A stretch of 64,000 nucleotides of DNA, taken from positions 50,172,509 to 50,236,508 of the forward strand of contig OZ020618.1 of the NCBI GenBank assembly GCA_963971575.1. The letters run 5' to 3'. Below, piece after piece: positions 21,343-32,335 of the stretch; the stretch's first letter is position 1; the number at the start of each line of letters is the position of its first letter. Position numbers and translations under genes: made by a program. The notes beneath the pieces were generated by a model. The model worked only from the letters and a program-made list of their open reading frames with translations. It did no database searches and was not told the DNA's origin. This DNA is from Liopterus haemorrhoidalis. Lineage: Eukaryota; Arthropoda; Insecta; Coleoptera; Dytiscidae.

Positions 21343-21420
21343 TTGACGTGAAGTGTGAATTTTCACACATTTCAGGGTTTTGTAGGTATTTAGTCAGTGA
21401 ATGATGATTATTAGAAGGCC
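21343..21420 (+). repeat. Motif B repeat, plus orientation
   Basis: GACGTGAAGTGTGAATTTTC then ACACATTTCAGGGTTTTGTA and GGTATTTAGTCAGTGAATGA. The hairpin GTGTGAA TT TTCACAC is complete here. Confidence 0.75.
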
Positions 21421-22797
21421 AAACGATGAATGCCTGTCACTACATAACACAATTTATAATAATAATAATAATAATAATATTTATTTCATGCTAGACATCT
21501 TACGACGTTTACATTTGTCAGTACATATATGATAAATTCAATGAACAAAAGTAGAAAGTATTTGAAATTACAAGTGTTGGCTTTAAATCCTTTAAATCAA
21601 TAGGCACGACAAGAAGGTTGCACTTAGATTTTTCTACCGTGTATCATATATCTCTAATAATACCATAATATATAGGTATTTTAACGCATTTTTTTTTTTT
21701 TTATAATTGCAAAAATATCATTTTCATCTAGACCTAGCAACACTGCGGGCGAACTTTTGTCATGCAAGAGCCATTTCTCTAGATACATTGTTTATATTGA
21801 GACTATATGAAAAACCAACAGGTTCTCTACTAGAAATTGAATCCTAGCAACCGACCAGTTATTCATTTATTTTCCTAGTCGATATTTGCAAAATAAATTT
21901 ACGTACCTCCTCTATTCTAGTTATTTTTCAAAAGCATTTTTGTAAAGTGTTTGCAACAAAATTTTTATGTGATTTCTTGTGGGTTTAGCGCGTAGCTCCA
22001 GGATAATTTCATTATACAGCACATTTTATATAATAATATATTTCACGATATATCAAATCTTATTTTCTGCACCCTCGTGCCTTCAGCAACGACCTCGTCA
22101 CAACTTAGTGACCATGGCGACCAAGAAACGGCACTGGAATTAATTTTATATTACAAAAAAATATACACATTTTAAACTTTAACCAGAAATGAAACAATTC
22201 AACAACGATCAGAAAATAGAAAGAATTTAAGAAATAAGAAAAAAAATAAGAATTTAAGAAATAAATCCTGCTTTCTTTGTCTTTTAGGCCACTTTTTGGC
22301 AGCTCTATATAATTTTATTTTGTTATATCTAATCCCGTCGGCATTAAAGAGTAAAATTAATACTCTTGTTGTATTAACTGGGACATATATTTCATTTATG
22401 TCCTATTTGCTTATTTACGTAAGTTCTATGTTGAATAATAAATAGACCAATAAAGGAAATGCATAAAACAAAATTTCCGATGCATTTTGTATTGGAAATA
22501 AAAGTCCAATTGGAAAATAAAATGGTTTATGGTGTAAATAAAACCTTACTGTTGCAATTCACAATTAATTTATAGATTTAAATTTTTAAAAAACATTTTA
22601 AAAGTACAATTTTAAACTGAAATATTCATCATGTTATTTTGGAATTGACAGAGTAAAATTGTTATTTTTTGTAATTTAAAACAATTGTTGTTTCATGGTT
22701 TCACAGCAAGTATATCATTACTTGCTAAAGGAAGAACTAACAAGTATTGGTATGCGGGATTGAAGGAAGGTTCTGACACCTAATAATAATAATTACT
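21421..22797. other. (AAT)n microsatellite and unassigned AT-rich DNA
   Basis: (AAT)n at about 21452-21480, a common LINE-tail sequence but without a recognisable LINE body next to it. The rest has no readable domain. A second short (AAT)n at 22780-22791 abuts the R2-like LINE fragment. Confidence 0.4.
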
Positions 22798-23440
22798 CGC
22801 AGCGTTGAGCTACGTGTTTCGACATAATGCTGCTCTCCGCGTGCTGTACTACCATCTTAGACATGCCTATGGTATTGACCAAATACCAGTTATACCGTAC
22901 ATCCCTTCTGACATAGATTCGGTGCTGGAAAATTCCAAGTGTCGAATTTATTGGAATTTCTCCTTCCCTACATCAAGGTTACTGAGAGACACTAAGCCGG
23001 ACATAACCTTCCTGAATATCGAGACCAAACAGATGTTTGTGGTTGAATTCTCAAGTCTAGCTGAGAAGAATATCTCTCTCAAGGACGAGGAAAAGAAGTG
23101 CAAGTATATGGATCTCTGGTCCGAGCTTAGAAAGCTGTATCCCGGGTATAAATTTAAGCTTGTAGTCCTGATATTTGGTGTTTTGTGTGGTATGAAAGCC
23201 TCCTATCAAAGGGAAATCGAGTCCATTCCCGCCTGCAGATCTTCTGCCACCTCTGCAGGATGCAGAAAGCAGTGCTGCTCAGGTCACTCCGTATTGTGCG
23301 GGCACTGGATCTGGCGTAATTTCCGCGGCTGCATATCGCCAGGGTTTGGTATGCAGCCGTGTGTATTTAGCTCCACTAGTTTCTAGTATGACGCGGATCA
23401 AAAGGTTGCTGAACTTTCCCTCAAGTGGACGCTTGTAAAG
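22798..23440 (+). pseudogene. R2-like LINE, C-terminal endonuclease, copy 1
   Basis: Reads FRHNAALRVLYYHLRHAYGI, then CRIYWNFSFPT, TKPDITFLNIETKQMFVVEF and LRKLYPGYKFKLVVLIFGVL. Restriction-like-endonuclease LINEs (R2 and relatives) end with a CCHC knuckle followed by a K/R-P-D-(x)n-D/E motif; KPD and a downstream E are visible here. The enzyme nicks target DNA to prime reverse transcription. The knuckle lies before the 5' break and is missing. Frameshift near residue 150; the tail fits the family's end. Confidence 0.72.
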
Positions 23441-23511
23441 ACCTGACAAACCCCATCATATTACTCCTTTAGTGTAACAGATTTACCAGTTCGGTACAAC
23501 GAGGGGAGATA

Positions 23512-24020
23512 GATTTGTTGACAAAAGAACACATGAGTAAAAGTATGCACTCTGTGTTCTTCAAACATATTAAAAGTCTAGAGTTGTTCACCGACTCACT
23601 CTCTCGTTTCTTAAGTCTGCTGGTTTGAGATCGGAAATGGAAGGTTTTGTGTTTGCGTGTCAGGATGGTGTTATAAATACTTAGGCGTATAGGGGGTATT
23701 AGGCGTATTAGGGGTATAGGTACCGCATATTCCAAATTGTGGAGTCCACACTCTGTAAGTTGTGCCACCAACATCCTGAAACCATTATGTACAATCTGTC
23801 TGCTTGTACATTTCTTGCAGCGGCGAGCTACGTGTGTCGATATAATGCTTCTCTACGCGTGCTCTACTACCATCTTAGACGTGCCTATGGTATTGACCAA
23901 ATACCCGTTATACCATACGTCCCTTCTGACAGGGAATCGGTGGTAGAAAATTCCAAGTGCTGCATTTATTGGAATTATACCTTCCCCACCTTGAGGTTAC
24001 TGATAGCAACTAAGCCGGAT
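23512..24020 (+). pseudogene. R2-like LINE, thumb and zinc knuckle, copy 2
   Basis: Begins upstream of copy 1's coverage: LTKEHMSKSMHSVFFKHIKS, then after a lost base LKSAGLRSEMEGFVFACQDG, then the knuckle CKLCHQHPETIMYNLSAC, then YNASLRVLYYHLRRAYGIDQ and ATKPDV, where it stops. The knuckle's expected His (CX2CX8HX4C) is Tyr here. The text breaks right after KPD, where an opposite-strand LINE begins. Copies 1 and 2 overlap by about 90 residues and differ enough to be separate insertions. Confidence 0.72.
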
Positions 24021-24370
24021 GTCCATTCCACATCTCCAAAAGTACTCTTTTGTTATCTTCTCTCATGCTTACAATATGCATTTTTGTTCTTCCTTCATTC
24101 TTTCTTCCCAGCATTCCCTCAGTATTTTTCTATTCTCTTGCCTTCTGAGTTTCTTCTCAGAAGAATAGTTTCTTCTTTTCTATTTCATTGCCCTCGCTGT
24201 GGCACCCACTCTCATTTGCCTCCCTCACAATATATCCTGGTGTCGTTCTGCCTATCCCCAATGTCTATCTCATATACCCCTCTTGTACCCTTTCCATCAT
24301 TTCCCATTCCTTCCATCCCCAAATCTCCATTCCGTACATAACGATAATATCTTATCTTACCTCGGCTCTT
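24021..24370 (-). pseudogene. LINE RT-thumb fragment, same family as 50351
   Basis: Minus strand: YGMEIWGWKEWEMMERVQEG, YMR, then TLGIGRTTPGYIVREA. The same words occur at 50575-50700 (VEIWGWKEWKIVERVQEEYM, LNRTTLGYIVREV). Frameshifted and short. A pyrimidine-rich plus strand reflects the purine-rich coding strand of this family. Confidence 0.7.
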
Positions 24371-25276
24371 CAAGAAGTCAATAAATATATAACTATTATT
24401 ATTATTATTAACTTGTTATTGCTCGGCTAAGTAGGACTTTATAAACTGCAACGCTGGTCTTCGGATGCCATAGTACTGTAATTTCGATATGAGTATATTG
24501 TTAACACAGTCGACGGCATTTGAAAAACAGATCAAAATGGAGTGTTTGTGTTATTGAGGCCTATATCCAATCCAACTCAACAATGGTCAAGTAGACAGAG
24601 AAATGTTTAATAGCTGCTGTGGTGTAGAAATTTTCGCTCAATAAATTTTATGTCTAAAGGGACGTATAAAACTATTCTAACAGTTGTACAGCGACCACGA
24701 AACAGCATAAAGTTCGACAATTAGTAGATTCAAGTACTTGTTAAACCTCTTTACATCAACTCGTATTTTATTCAAGTAACTCAACAAATCAAATATAAAT
24801 CTACATTGAGTTCCGTGTTTCATTAATTCTGGCAAGCATTAGTCGCAACAAAATCAAATAGAATGCAAGAGTATTAACATTATTTGTTCTTTTTAGTAGA
24901 ATTTTACTAATGGTCCAGCTATTCAAAGAAGGGATTTAACTAATCTCCTTTTAGGAAGTTTTGGATAAATTCAAAACGGTTAGTATGAACTCTTGGTTTT
25001 TGTTTTAACAGATTTGTGACATATTAATCGCGTAATAGTGCTTATTTAATTTTGTTTTCCTGTTGCTAAATGTAAAACCTTTCATGGTAATTTGCTTCCT
25101 TTTCTTTTTGATATTTTCCTAATATATTTGAAGTTGTAAATAGGGTTATGCAACGTACTCCATCGCACAGGGGTCCTTAAAAATGTTCTGCTGTACTAGA
25201 TTTTAAAATTTAAACTTAAAATTAAAAAAGAAAATAAATAGAGATTGTGATTTTTGCCTTTGCAAAAACATGTATA
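24371..25276. other. (ATT)n and unassigned AT-rich DNA
   Basis: (ATT)n at 24397-24412, then nothing recognisable. Confidence 0.35.
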
Positions 25277-25278
25277 TA

Positions 25279-25884
25279 CGACGGTTACCTTTTATGTTTT
25301 CACAAACGACCACTAGATGGCAATATTGAAATGTGTCATTACTATATTCGTAAAATTTGACATTTGTTATTGTGAAATCATGAAAACTCTTGAAGGTTTT
25401 CGTTGGATGATTTTTTACGATTTTAGTAAAGGCCTAATTCAACAACAATGCATAGATTTGCTTCGTTCAACTTTTGGTAATGAAGCACCATCAGAACAGA
25501 CTGTTTACAATTGGTTTGCAGAATTTCATCATGGTCGTGCGTCCGTCAGTGATGAATCTCGTTAAGGTCGACCAAAATCGGTTGTGATTAAAAAAAAATC
25601 GATGCTGTGCGTAAAATTGTTGAAGAAAATCGGCATGTGACTTACCGTGAGATAGAGGCATACTTTGGTATATCGCAGACTGCCATACATTCGATTTTGC
25701 ATGAATATTTAGCTGTGAAAAAGATCTGTTCCCGATGGATTCCACATAATTTGACTGAAGCTCAAAAGAAAACTCGTGTGGATTGGTGTAAGGGAATGCT
25801 AAAAAATTCAACCTGGGCACTGCAAAATCCGTATACAACATCGTTACAGGCGGCAAAACTTGGATTTATTCATATGAACCGGAG
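25279..25884 (+). pseudogene. mariner, 5' half with left TIR
   Basis: Left TIR CGACGGTTACCTTTTATG preceded by TA (25277-25278); its partner type is seen at the right end of the copy at 47876. From ATG 25380: MKTLEGFRWMIFYDFSKG, LIQQQCIDLLRSTFGNEAPS, VYNWFAEFHHGRASVSDESR, then a stop where relatives have E, an A-run frameshift, and the second HTH (AYFGISQTAIHSILHEYLAV). The first catalytic Asp position reads GGKTW rather than GDETW. The text ends shortly before the hAT-type element at 25903. Confidence 0.88.
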
Positions 25885-25902
25885 ACCTGTCGTCACCTAA
25901 AG

Positions 25903-27094
25903 TAGTGTTTCTCAACTAAACACGTACCGCGGACCAGTAAAATATTTAATTTTCTACCTCGGACCAGTAAATTTTTTAATTTTCTACCGCGGACCTCTAA
26001 AAATAATTGTAATAATAAACAAATAGGGGATAGGCATGATTTTTTTAATTTTTTTTATTATATTCCTCTTGTTGCATATAAACATAACAAACAGTTCTTA
26101 ATTTTTTTTTTTTTAATTTGAAGGCTTAAAAAAATCATAAATGTATGTAGCGCGCGAAAACGACGTGTGACGTCATACCCTTCTAACTGACACATGACAC
26201 TACTAGTCTACCCAGCGTACATAGTCTGTTATGAACTTTTTTGTTTGTATGACTTTTATAGGTTATGTAAAGTTAGAGTGATTTTAATTAAAATAAAGTT
26301 TAATTCTATAAAAATAATTTATACATGTTTACCGAATTAAATTTTATATTAAAATATATAAAATATGGAAGATCCAGACCCCAGTACTTCGAAACATAGT
26401 CGAAAATATTGTTTAGTACCAATGTGCACAAATAGATCAATTAGAAATCCAAAAAAATAATTTATATCATTACCTGATGACGAAAAACAACAGAAAAGCT
26501 ATGAGGCGAAATAAAACCGATATTTCAGAAAAAAGTAAACTTTATGTTTGTGAAGACCATTTTAATGTGAGTACATATATTTTATAAATTATTTTAATAA
26601 TAAATGCGTGAAAAATTGTTTAAAAACAAATACAAAACTCTCAAACAATACAATATAAACACGTAAACATTATGTTTTGTCTGTATCTGTGACGTCAAAC
26701 CGCAACAGTCTCAGTCGTATCTACTCGGCAACCTTCGCGGCGTGGTCGGCTTATTTCAAATTTACAATATTTTAATTAAAAAATTTGGCTATAATATTAA
26801 TTAAAATGTGATTTTTGTTGTGTTAGGTGACATAACTAACATTAAAATATCAAAAAAATGTAGTTTTAAGGAAATATAAATTTTATGCGTATCCCCTATT
26901 GTATATGTAAACTCTACACATGTCTTAGTAAAAAAATATCACTGAAATTGAACAAAATACACGGAAAATGAACAAGAAATCATAAAAAAATGAACCAAAA
27001 ATCTGAAAAATAATAATTTATAAGCCTTTTGCGGACCACTAAAATTTTGCTAAGGACCACCAGCGGTCCGCGGACCACCGGTTGAGAAACACTG
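25903..27094 (+). mobile_element. hAT-type element with THAP exon
   Basis: Ends TAGTGTTTCTCAAC and, inverted, CAGTGTTTCTCAACCGG, with a perfect 8-bp duplication ACCTAAAG (25895-25902, 27095-27102). Both arms repeat GCGGACCAGTAAA / GGACCACTAAAATTTTG motifs. Inside, a THAP zinc-finger exon with a splice donor remains, followed by non-coding sequence; no hAT transposase domain is left. THAP plus hAT combinations are known from the THAP0/PRKRIR-like family. Confidence 0.8.
26365..26566 (+). pseudogene. THAP-domain exon remnant
   Basis: MEDPDPSTSKHSRKYCLVPM is followed by CTNRS, a premature stop after NPKK, FISLPDDEKQ, then with one frameshift KAMRRNKTDISEKSKLYVCE and DHFN. This gives C-x4-C, about 45 residues, C-x2-H-F, the THAP C2CH zinc finger that binds DNA. 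GTGAGT follows immediately at 26567, a good 5' splice site, so this was the first coding exon. The stop and frameshift make it non-functional. Confidence 0.72.
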
Positions 27095-27102
27095 ACCTAA
27101 AG

Positions 27103-27477
27103 TAACTGACAGGCCATAGCACAAACTTTACCTCTCCTTGACATCCTCGAACTGTACAGAGTGTCGGAAGATTTAGGCTTCCTAGCCAGATTTGTTCTAT
27201 CATTATGTCCTCTTTCATCCTCCGGAATTGTGCCGATCACCAAGGTATTGTTAGTGCCCATGCAAGACGATGAAAGCACAAATTTATTATTATTATTATT
27301 ACATTCAGAGCAGAAGCCCAGGGCTTGTAATACTCAATTGAAACATACATTTTATACTTACAAACTAGTTACATAATATACTAATATAAACAAATTAATA
27401 CATAACTACTTAAATTAAGAAATGCAGATTTTACAATTAAATTAAATATAGAACTAAAATTATATTGCTCGGGGAAA
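27103..27477. other. Possible LINE 3' end with (ATT)n tail
   Basis: 27103-27277 is GC-richer and open on both strands for about 60 codons but unrecognised; it ends in (ATT)n at 27279-27300, as LINE 3' ends here do. The rest is AT-rich, probably 3' UTR of the minus-strand LINE that follows. Confidence 0.35.
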
Positions 27478-27855
27478 TTATTGACTTATTCTGGCTTTAA
27501 AGGTGTTTATGCTAGGGGCAGACACAGCTTCTTCTAGGAGAGAATTCCACAGGTTGAAGACACGGTTAGTGACGAAAAACTGCCTTGGCTGTCGTTTGAA
27601 CTTCTCGTGCTTCAACTTCAGGTGGTGGCCACGAAGCCTCTGGTCGGTATTAAGGTGGAATAGTGACGACATATCGGTAGAGAACTTGCCTGTTACAATC
27701 CTATATATTTGGATTAAGTTTTAAGGATAACGATTTCGGTGCTCAGACAGAGGTTGAATGTCGAGAATTCCTAAGCGCTCTTCACACGGCATATGGCGGA
27801 GACATCTTGGCAATCTGGTGGCGCGTCTCTGAACCCCCTCCAGAAGTTGAATGTC
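27478..27855 (-). pseudogene. LINE C-terminus (CR1/L2-like)
   Basis: Minus strand: QLLEGVQRRATRLPRCLRHM, then NLIQIYRIVTGKFS, then LRGHHLKLKHEKFKRQPRQF, FVTNRVFNLWNSL and SAPSINTFKARI, stop. R-x-Y-x-x-V/L, R-G-H-x-x-K-L and V-x-x-W-N-S-L-P/L are the standard ending of CR1/L2/Jockey-like ORF2 proteins. One frameshift or stop near 27720. It is 5'-truncated. Confidence 0.78.
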
Positions 27856-28499
27856 CTTTTTTAAGTAAAAATTTAGTCGCTAACTTGTCACAACTTGATA
27901 AATTATAACGTTGATAGTTAAGCAGATCTAGGAATTCTATAGTTTAGTATTATTTGGTGTAATGCATAGTACATGTGTGAAAAATGTACATATTTAATTT
28001 TTACAAATTCCCTTCTGTAAGTGTTCGCAGTAGTATGAGTGTGCGATGCAGTGCTATGTCTCCCAGGGGGGAAGTAGATATAAATTGCCGCATTAAATCT
28101 AACACATCCAACCATATAAAGCCGGGCTTTTTATAGAATTGCATCATGATTTTTCCATTGTACCCCGGGCAGGAGCAATCGACAATTGCTTTGATTGCTT
28201 GAAAGCAACTCACTCAAAGACCACTATCAGATAATGCTATTTGTTTTTGCTATTTATTCCATTTTAACATTGATTTCACCAACTGTAAACGTTCCAAAGT
28301 TAAACAAACAAATATTTATATTGTTCGTTTGATTTTAATATTGACAAAAACAATAAACAACCGGTTGATAACTTTAATTGGGTAAACTGAATCTTACCTA
28401 ATTCAATTATAAGTCTAAAGCTCTTTCAAAAAGTAGAAATAACAAAATTCCAAAGTGGATAGAACATGATTACAGATGATTAGGAAGATATGGGGTGGA
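27856..28499. other. Unassigned stretch
   Basis: A 70-codon minus-strand frame (28001-28213) reads FQAIKAIVDCSCPGYNGKIM and later LLRTLTEGNL; I do not recognise it. Otherwise AT-rich. Confidence 0.3.
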
Positions 28500-28680
28500 A
28501 GATTGAATACCCGTCGACCAGTGGGAAGACCTCGCAAGAGATAGAGAGATCAGCTAACCAAAGATCTAATAAGTATTGCTATACAGGGAACCTGGAAAGA
28601 CCTGATAGTGAACAGAGCAAGATGGAGAACTTATTTGAGTGAGGCCGAAAGTCAACCTGAATGTCAAAATTTTAGATCGT
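28500..28680 (+). pseudogene. LINE ORF2 C-terminus (RTE-like)
   Basis: TRRPVGRPRKR, stop, RDQLTKDLISIA, GTWKDLIVNRARWRTYLSEA and ESQPEC fit the common LINE ending R-R-P-V-G-R-P-x-x-R-W, W-x-D-L-x-x-x-R-x-x-W. A shorter, more decayed relative lies at 37441. Confidence 0.7.
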
Positions 28681-29445
28681 GACTCAAAAGTGACCAAGGC
28701 TAAAAATACATAAGTATATCAATTTTCCAAAAGATTTCTAAAATTTTTTCCCCTTAAATTTTAGATTTTGGTCAAAAATGTTTTGATTCCGATTTTAGCG
28801 AAAATACGGTTTTAAGATAGTATTGGGGCTTGGATTATAAAAAAAAATAATGCTTACCTAGTTTTTGAGTTAGAACCGATCTGGGTCAGTTTTTTGCTTA
28901 TAATTCCAAAAATTTTACCCAAACTTCAAAATAGACCAAATATTGTTGATCTATGACTGAAAATACATATTTGTACCAATTTTCAATAAAATCCGAGATT
29001 TTTTTGGATTTTGGATTACTGCCCATACAAAACTTAGTAATCGGTTTATTTAAGTCCAATTTTTTTTTAGACTTAACAATGTATGAGAATTTCAAAAATT
29101 TAAACCATAGATTTCTATGCCTTACCATTTTTTTAATTAAGTTTTAACAAAATTTTCAAAAAATTTAAAAATAAAAATGAAAAACTTTCAAAAATTTTGT
29201 TCGTTTTGTGATTACAAGTCAATTAGGACCTCAAGATTTCAAAAATTTCAACCGCAGGTCTTTGTCGCATTTCGTTTTCGAGATACGTCCATGCGAATGT
29301 GAAAATTTCTATAAATCACGCCATATCAAAATTTGTTATAATTTTAAAATACGGAAAACAAATAAAGCCTCAAATTTTTTCTAGACTAAATAAACTACGA
29401 GTAAACCAAAATTCTAACTTCAGGTCGTTTTCTTTGGACCGTCAA
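28681..29445. other. Very AT-rich, A/T-run stretch
   Basis: Many runs of AAATTTT and AATTTTCAAAAA; minor internal similarity between 28740-28990 and 28990-29160. No coding or terminal motif. Confidence 0.3.
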
Positions 29446-29573
29446 CATATATAAAGGAGGTATTGTGATCATACCGATTTTGACATTTCGATGGATATCC
29501 ACGAATTGAGGTCCCTACATAACGTTTTGACTATTTTTAGCATGATGTCTGTCTGTCCGTCTGTTCGTCTGTC

Positions 29574-29605
<32 letters not shown>

Positions 29606-30063
29606 CGTCTGTGTGTTTACACGTGCAGAGCAAACTCGGCTAAAAGGATTTTTATGAAACTTCATATTTAAGCTTTTGACATCAATGGCATGAGTTGATC
29701 AACTTTTGGTAAAAATCGGTTAACTAGAAATGAGAGTTTACTCGTGTCGATTTTAAGATTTTTACAAATATTTAACAACAGAAAAATATTTCGAAAAAAT
29801 GTATTTAACAAAAGTTGCTATAAAAGCAATAAATAACAACTTTTATTTGTATCATTTCTTGATAAAACGAAAAAATTTGAAACATTTTTCGAATATTTTT
29901 CTAAGTATCTATTTTTTTACTTATATGTAACGTTTCCATGGTTATGATAAATAATATATCTGTGAAAATATTTAGCCAAGTTATTTCTACTCTGCTGCTA
30001 CATGTATTTCATACAAGTACTTTGTGATGGTGGTCGGTCCTGTGGTGGCCACAGCTGATTTTT
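29446..30063 (+). repeat. Unclassified repeat A, copy 2
   Basis: Same block order as 3779-4450, with a longer GTCT/GTCC tract at about 29540-29612 and the same ending GTGGCCACAGCTGATTTTTT. Lacks the internal partial duplication of copy 1. Confidence 0.75.
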
Positions 30064-31013
30064 TTAAATTCACATTTTTCACAAATAATGTAAATTATGC
30101 CATTAAAAATAAGGTAGTAATCATAGTCATATATAAGTGATCATTTGCAAATATTACATGTAAAATGGTAGTTTACTATCTTTACGAAATTTAAGTAAAG
30201 TTTTTTGTACAAATTTCACCTGTAAGAACTAAATACTGGTTAATGGTAAATCAACCACTGCCGTAAGTATGCATAAAAATGTATTTCCTGTAACAATTCA
30301 TTTAATTTAATGATTAATTAAATTAAACAATAATATGCATGACTTAAAAATGGTTATTAAGGCCATTCTACTTAAATTAATTCTATTATTAAGTTAATTG
30401 TACTTTTTTGGTGTAATTGCACTAGTATCCTATTATAGTCAATTCCTTTCACTGTCAGTAATGTGTTTGTTAAGGTTGTCCGACTCATTCTTTGGCGGAA
30501 TCATTTTTACGGTAAAATGTTATTTATTATGATTAATAGGCAAGATAAAGCAAAATTCCAACTTGTTGCTACATAATTTATTTATTTAATAAAATAGATT
30601 TTATTGAAATATTTGACAAATTGATTTAAATAATCACACATTCTTTTCATATGTGGAATAATTAGATACATTTTTCAATTTGTCATCAATAATAGAATGA
30701 CAAACAGGGTGGGTCTTGACCTTCTTAATGATTTATTTCGATTGTACTTTATCCTGACCAGATTCTTACTATCTACTGATTTTTCTGAGGTCTTTTTGAT
30801 CTAGATACTGTTGGTCAAGATACGACTGGGAATAACCTATGAGAGTTGTCTCTTACATTTCAGGATTGCGCTAAACTAGTACTGCCATCTGGCAACTGAC
30901 GCTTTTATCGTAAAGATTGACATTTTTGACGATATACGTACTCAGAACGTTTTGTCGTACAAGCGCTACTTGTGTTGTTTACAGTAACTTGAAAAAAATC
31001 ATCTCGGCTAAAA
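30064..31013. other. AT-rich stretch leading into mariner
   Basis: No domain. The last ~130 bases (ACTGCCATCTGGCAAC, then a GACATTTTTGAC block) resemble the 5' UTR of the mariner at 25279 and probably belong to the element at 31014; no inverted end could be identified. Confidence 0.35.
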
Positions 31014-31503
31014 ATGGAATTAAATTGTAAATATTTTCGAGCGATTATTTTTTACAACTTTCGACGTAGATTAACCCAACAACAGTGCATCGATGAACTT
31101 ATTTTGGCTTTTGGCGATGAAGCACCATCAAAGCCTACTGTTTATCGATGGTTTTCCGAATTCAGTCGTGGCCGTAGTTCACTTAAGGACGAATTTCGTG
31201 AAGGTCGTCCAAAATCGATTGTTGTTCCGGAAAACATGGATGCTGTGCGTGAACTGATACTGCAAGATTGTCATGTGACTTATCGTGAGATTAAAGTATC
31301 CTTGGGCATTAGTGGGACAAGCATACATTCACTATTGCATGAACATTTGACCGTCAATAAGATTTTTCCGCGTTAGATTCCACATAATTTGGCAATCGCA
31401 TTGAAAAAAGCCCCAATCGGTGTGGAAAAATTGCTTTGAAAATTGGTTCAAACACATGCAAAAGTGTATTGATCTTCATGGAGAATATATAGAAAAACAA
31501 TAA
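31014..31503 (+). pseudogene. mariner transposase, internally deleted
   Basis: From ATG 31014: FRAIIFYNFRRRLTQQQCID, FGDEAPSKPTVYRWFSEFSR, FREGRPKS, then the second HTH (SLGISGTSIHSLLHEHLTVN). A stop at 31376 replaces W of RWIPH. After PHNLAIALKKA the text jumps in another frame to VWKNCFENWFKHMQKCIDLH, GEYIEKQ, stop. All three catalytic Asp are gone. The family is close to, but distinct from, 5693/25279/47876. Confidence 0.88.
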
Positions 31504-31669
31504 AGCCACTTTTTTTGATATAAATATAAAATCGTTTGCGACTCATTTCTTGTGTAATACTTATAGTAAATAATCATCATCAAGCCTTGTCCATCATTGG
31601 GTGATTTTGGACTGCCTCTAAAAAGAGCATAGGCTGTCAATAAAATTTCTACATCTAAATCATCTATCT
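31504..31669. other. Short spacer
   Basis: Nothing recognisable. Confidence 0.3.
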
Positions 31670-32335
31670 GCCATAGGCTTCAAGTCGGTGATGTTGTTAT
31701 ACAGTCTTTTGTCTTGGTTTTGAAAGCTCCATACATTTATTTCTAGCAGGGTTGAGCGATGCCAGGTGTTCTTGGGTTGCCTTCTACACCTCCTGTCCTG
31801 AGGGTTGTATGCTAGTGCATAGCGACACACTTCGCTTGGAGCCTTTTGACGAGTGTGCCCTAACCATACTTTCTTCTTTTATTTGAAAATTAATGTCCAT
31901 TTGACCAGTTCTTTTCCCCATTTCTTCGTTTGATATTCTACGTGGCCAATAAATGTGAAGGATTCTTCGAAGACATCGATTTACAAATACTCGCACTCTT
32001 CTCTTCATAGCTTCTGTTACGAACCAAGTCTCGCAGCAATACAGAAGAAGTGACGTCACGCATGCCCTGAATATGGTAGTTTTCGCGGAAGTACTGTAGA
32101 TCGCAGAATTCCATACACGGCTAAGTTGGATGAAGGCGCCTCTTGCTTTGCGTATTCTGCTTTCTATATCCGCGTCACCGTCCACAGACACAACACTTCC
32201 CAAGTACTGGAAATCATCCACACGCTCGATTGGTTGGTTATCGAGCAGTAAAGGTCTATCTGTTTCTGCATTTATCCGCATTTCTTTCGTCTTGGAGCTA
32301 TTTTTAATCCAACTTTTGCAGATTCAATCGTGAAT
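31670..32335 (-). pseudogene. LINE RT C-terminal part (RTE/L2-like)
   Basis: Minus strand: MRINAETDRPLLLDNQPIER, VDDFQYLGSVVSVDGDADIE, SRIRKARGAFIQLSRVWNS, LLLYCCETWFVTEAMKRRVR, VNRCLRRILHIYWPRRISNE, TGQMDINFQIKEE. The F-x-Y-L-G-S, C-V-x-S-x-L-L-Y-x-C-E-T-W and R-C-L-R-x-I motifs are the standard thumb/linker of many LINE RTs; the catalytic FADD box would lie upstream and is absent. A frameshift near 31800 and several stops follow. Confidence 0.85.

Noticed and set aside
28898..29147. Opposed open frames of 76 and 64 codons
   Set aside because: Low-complexity A/T-run DNA open on both strands.
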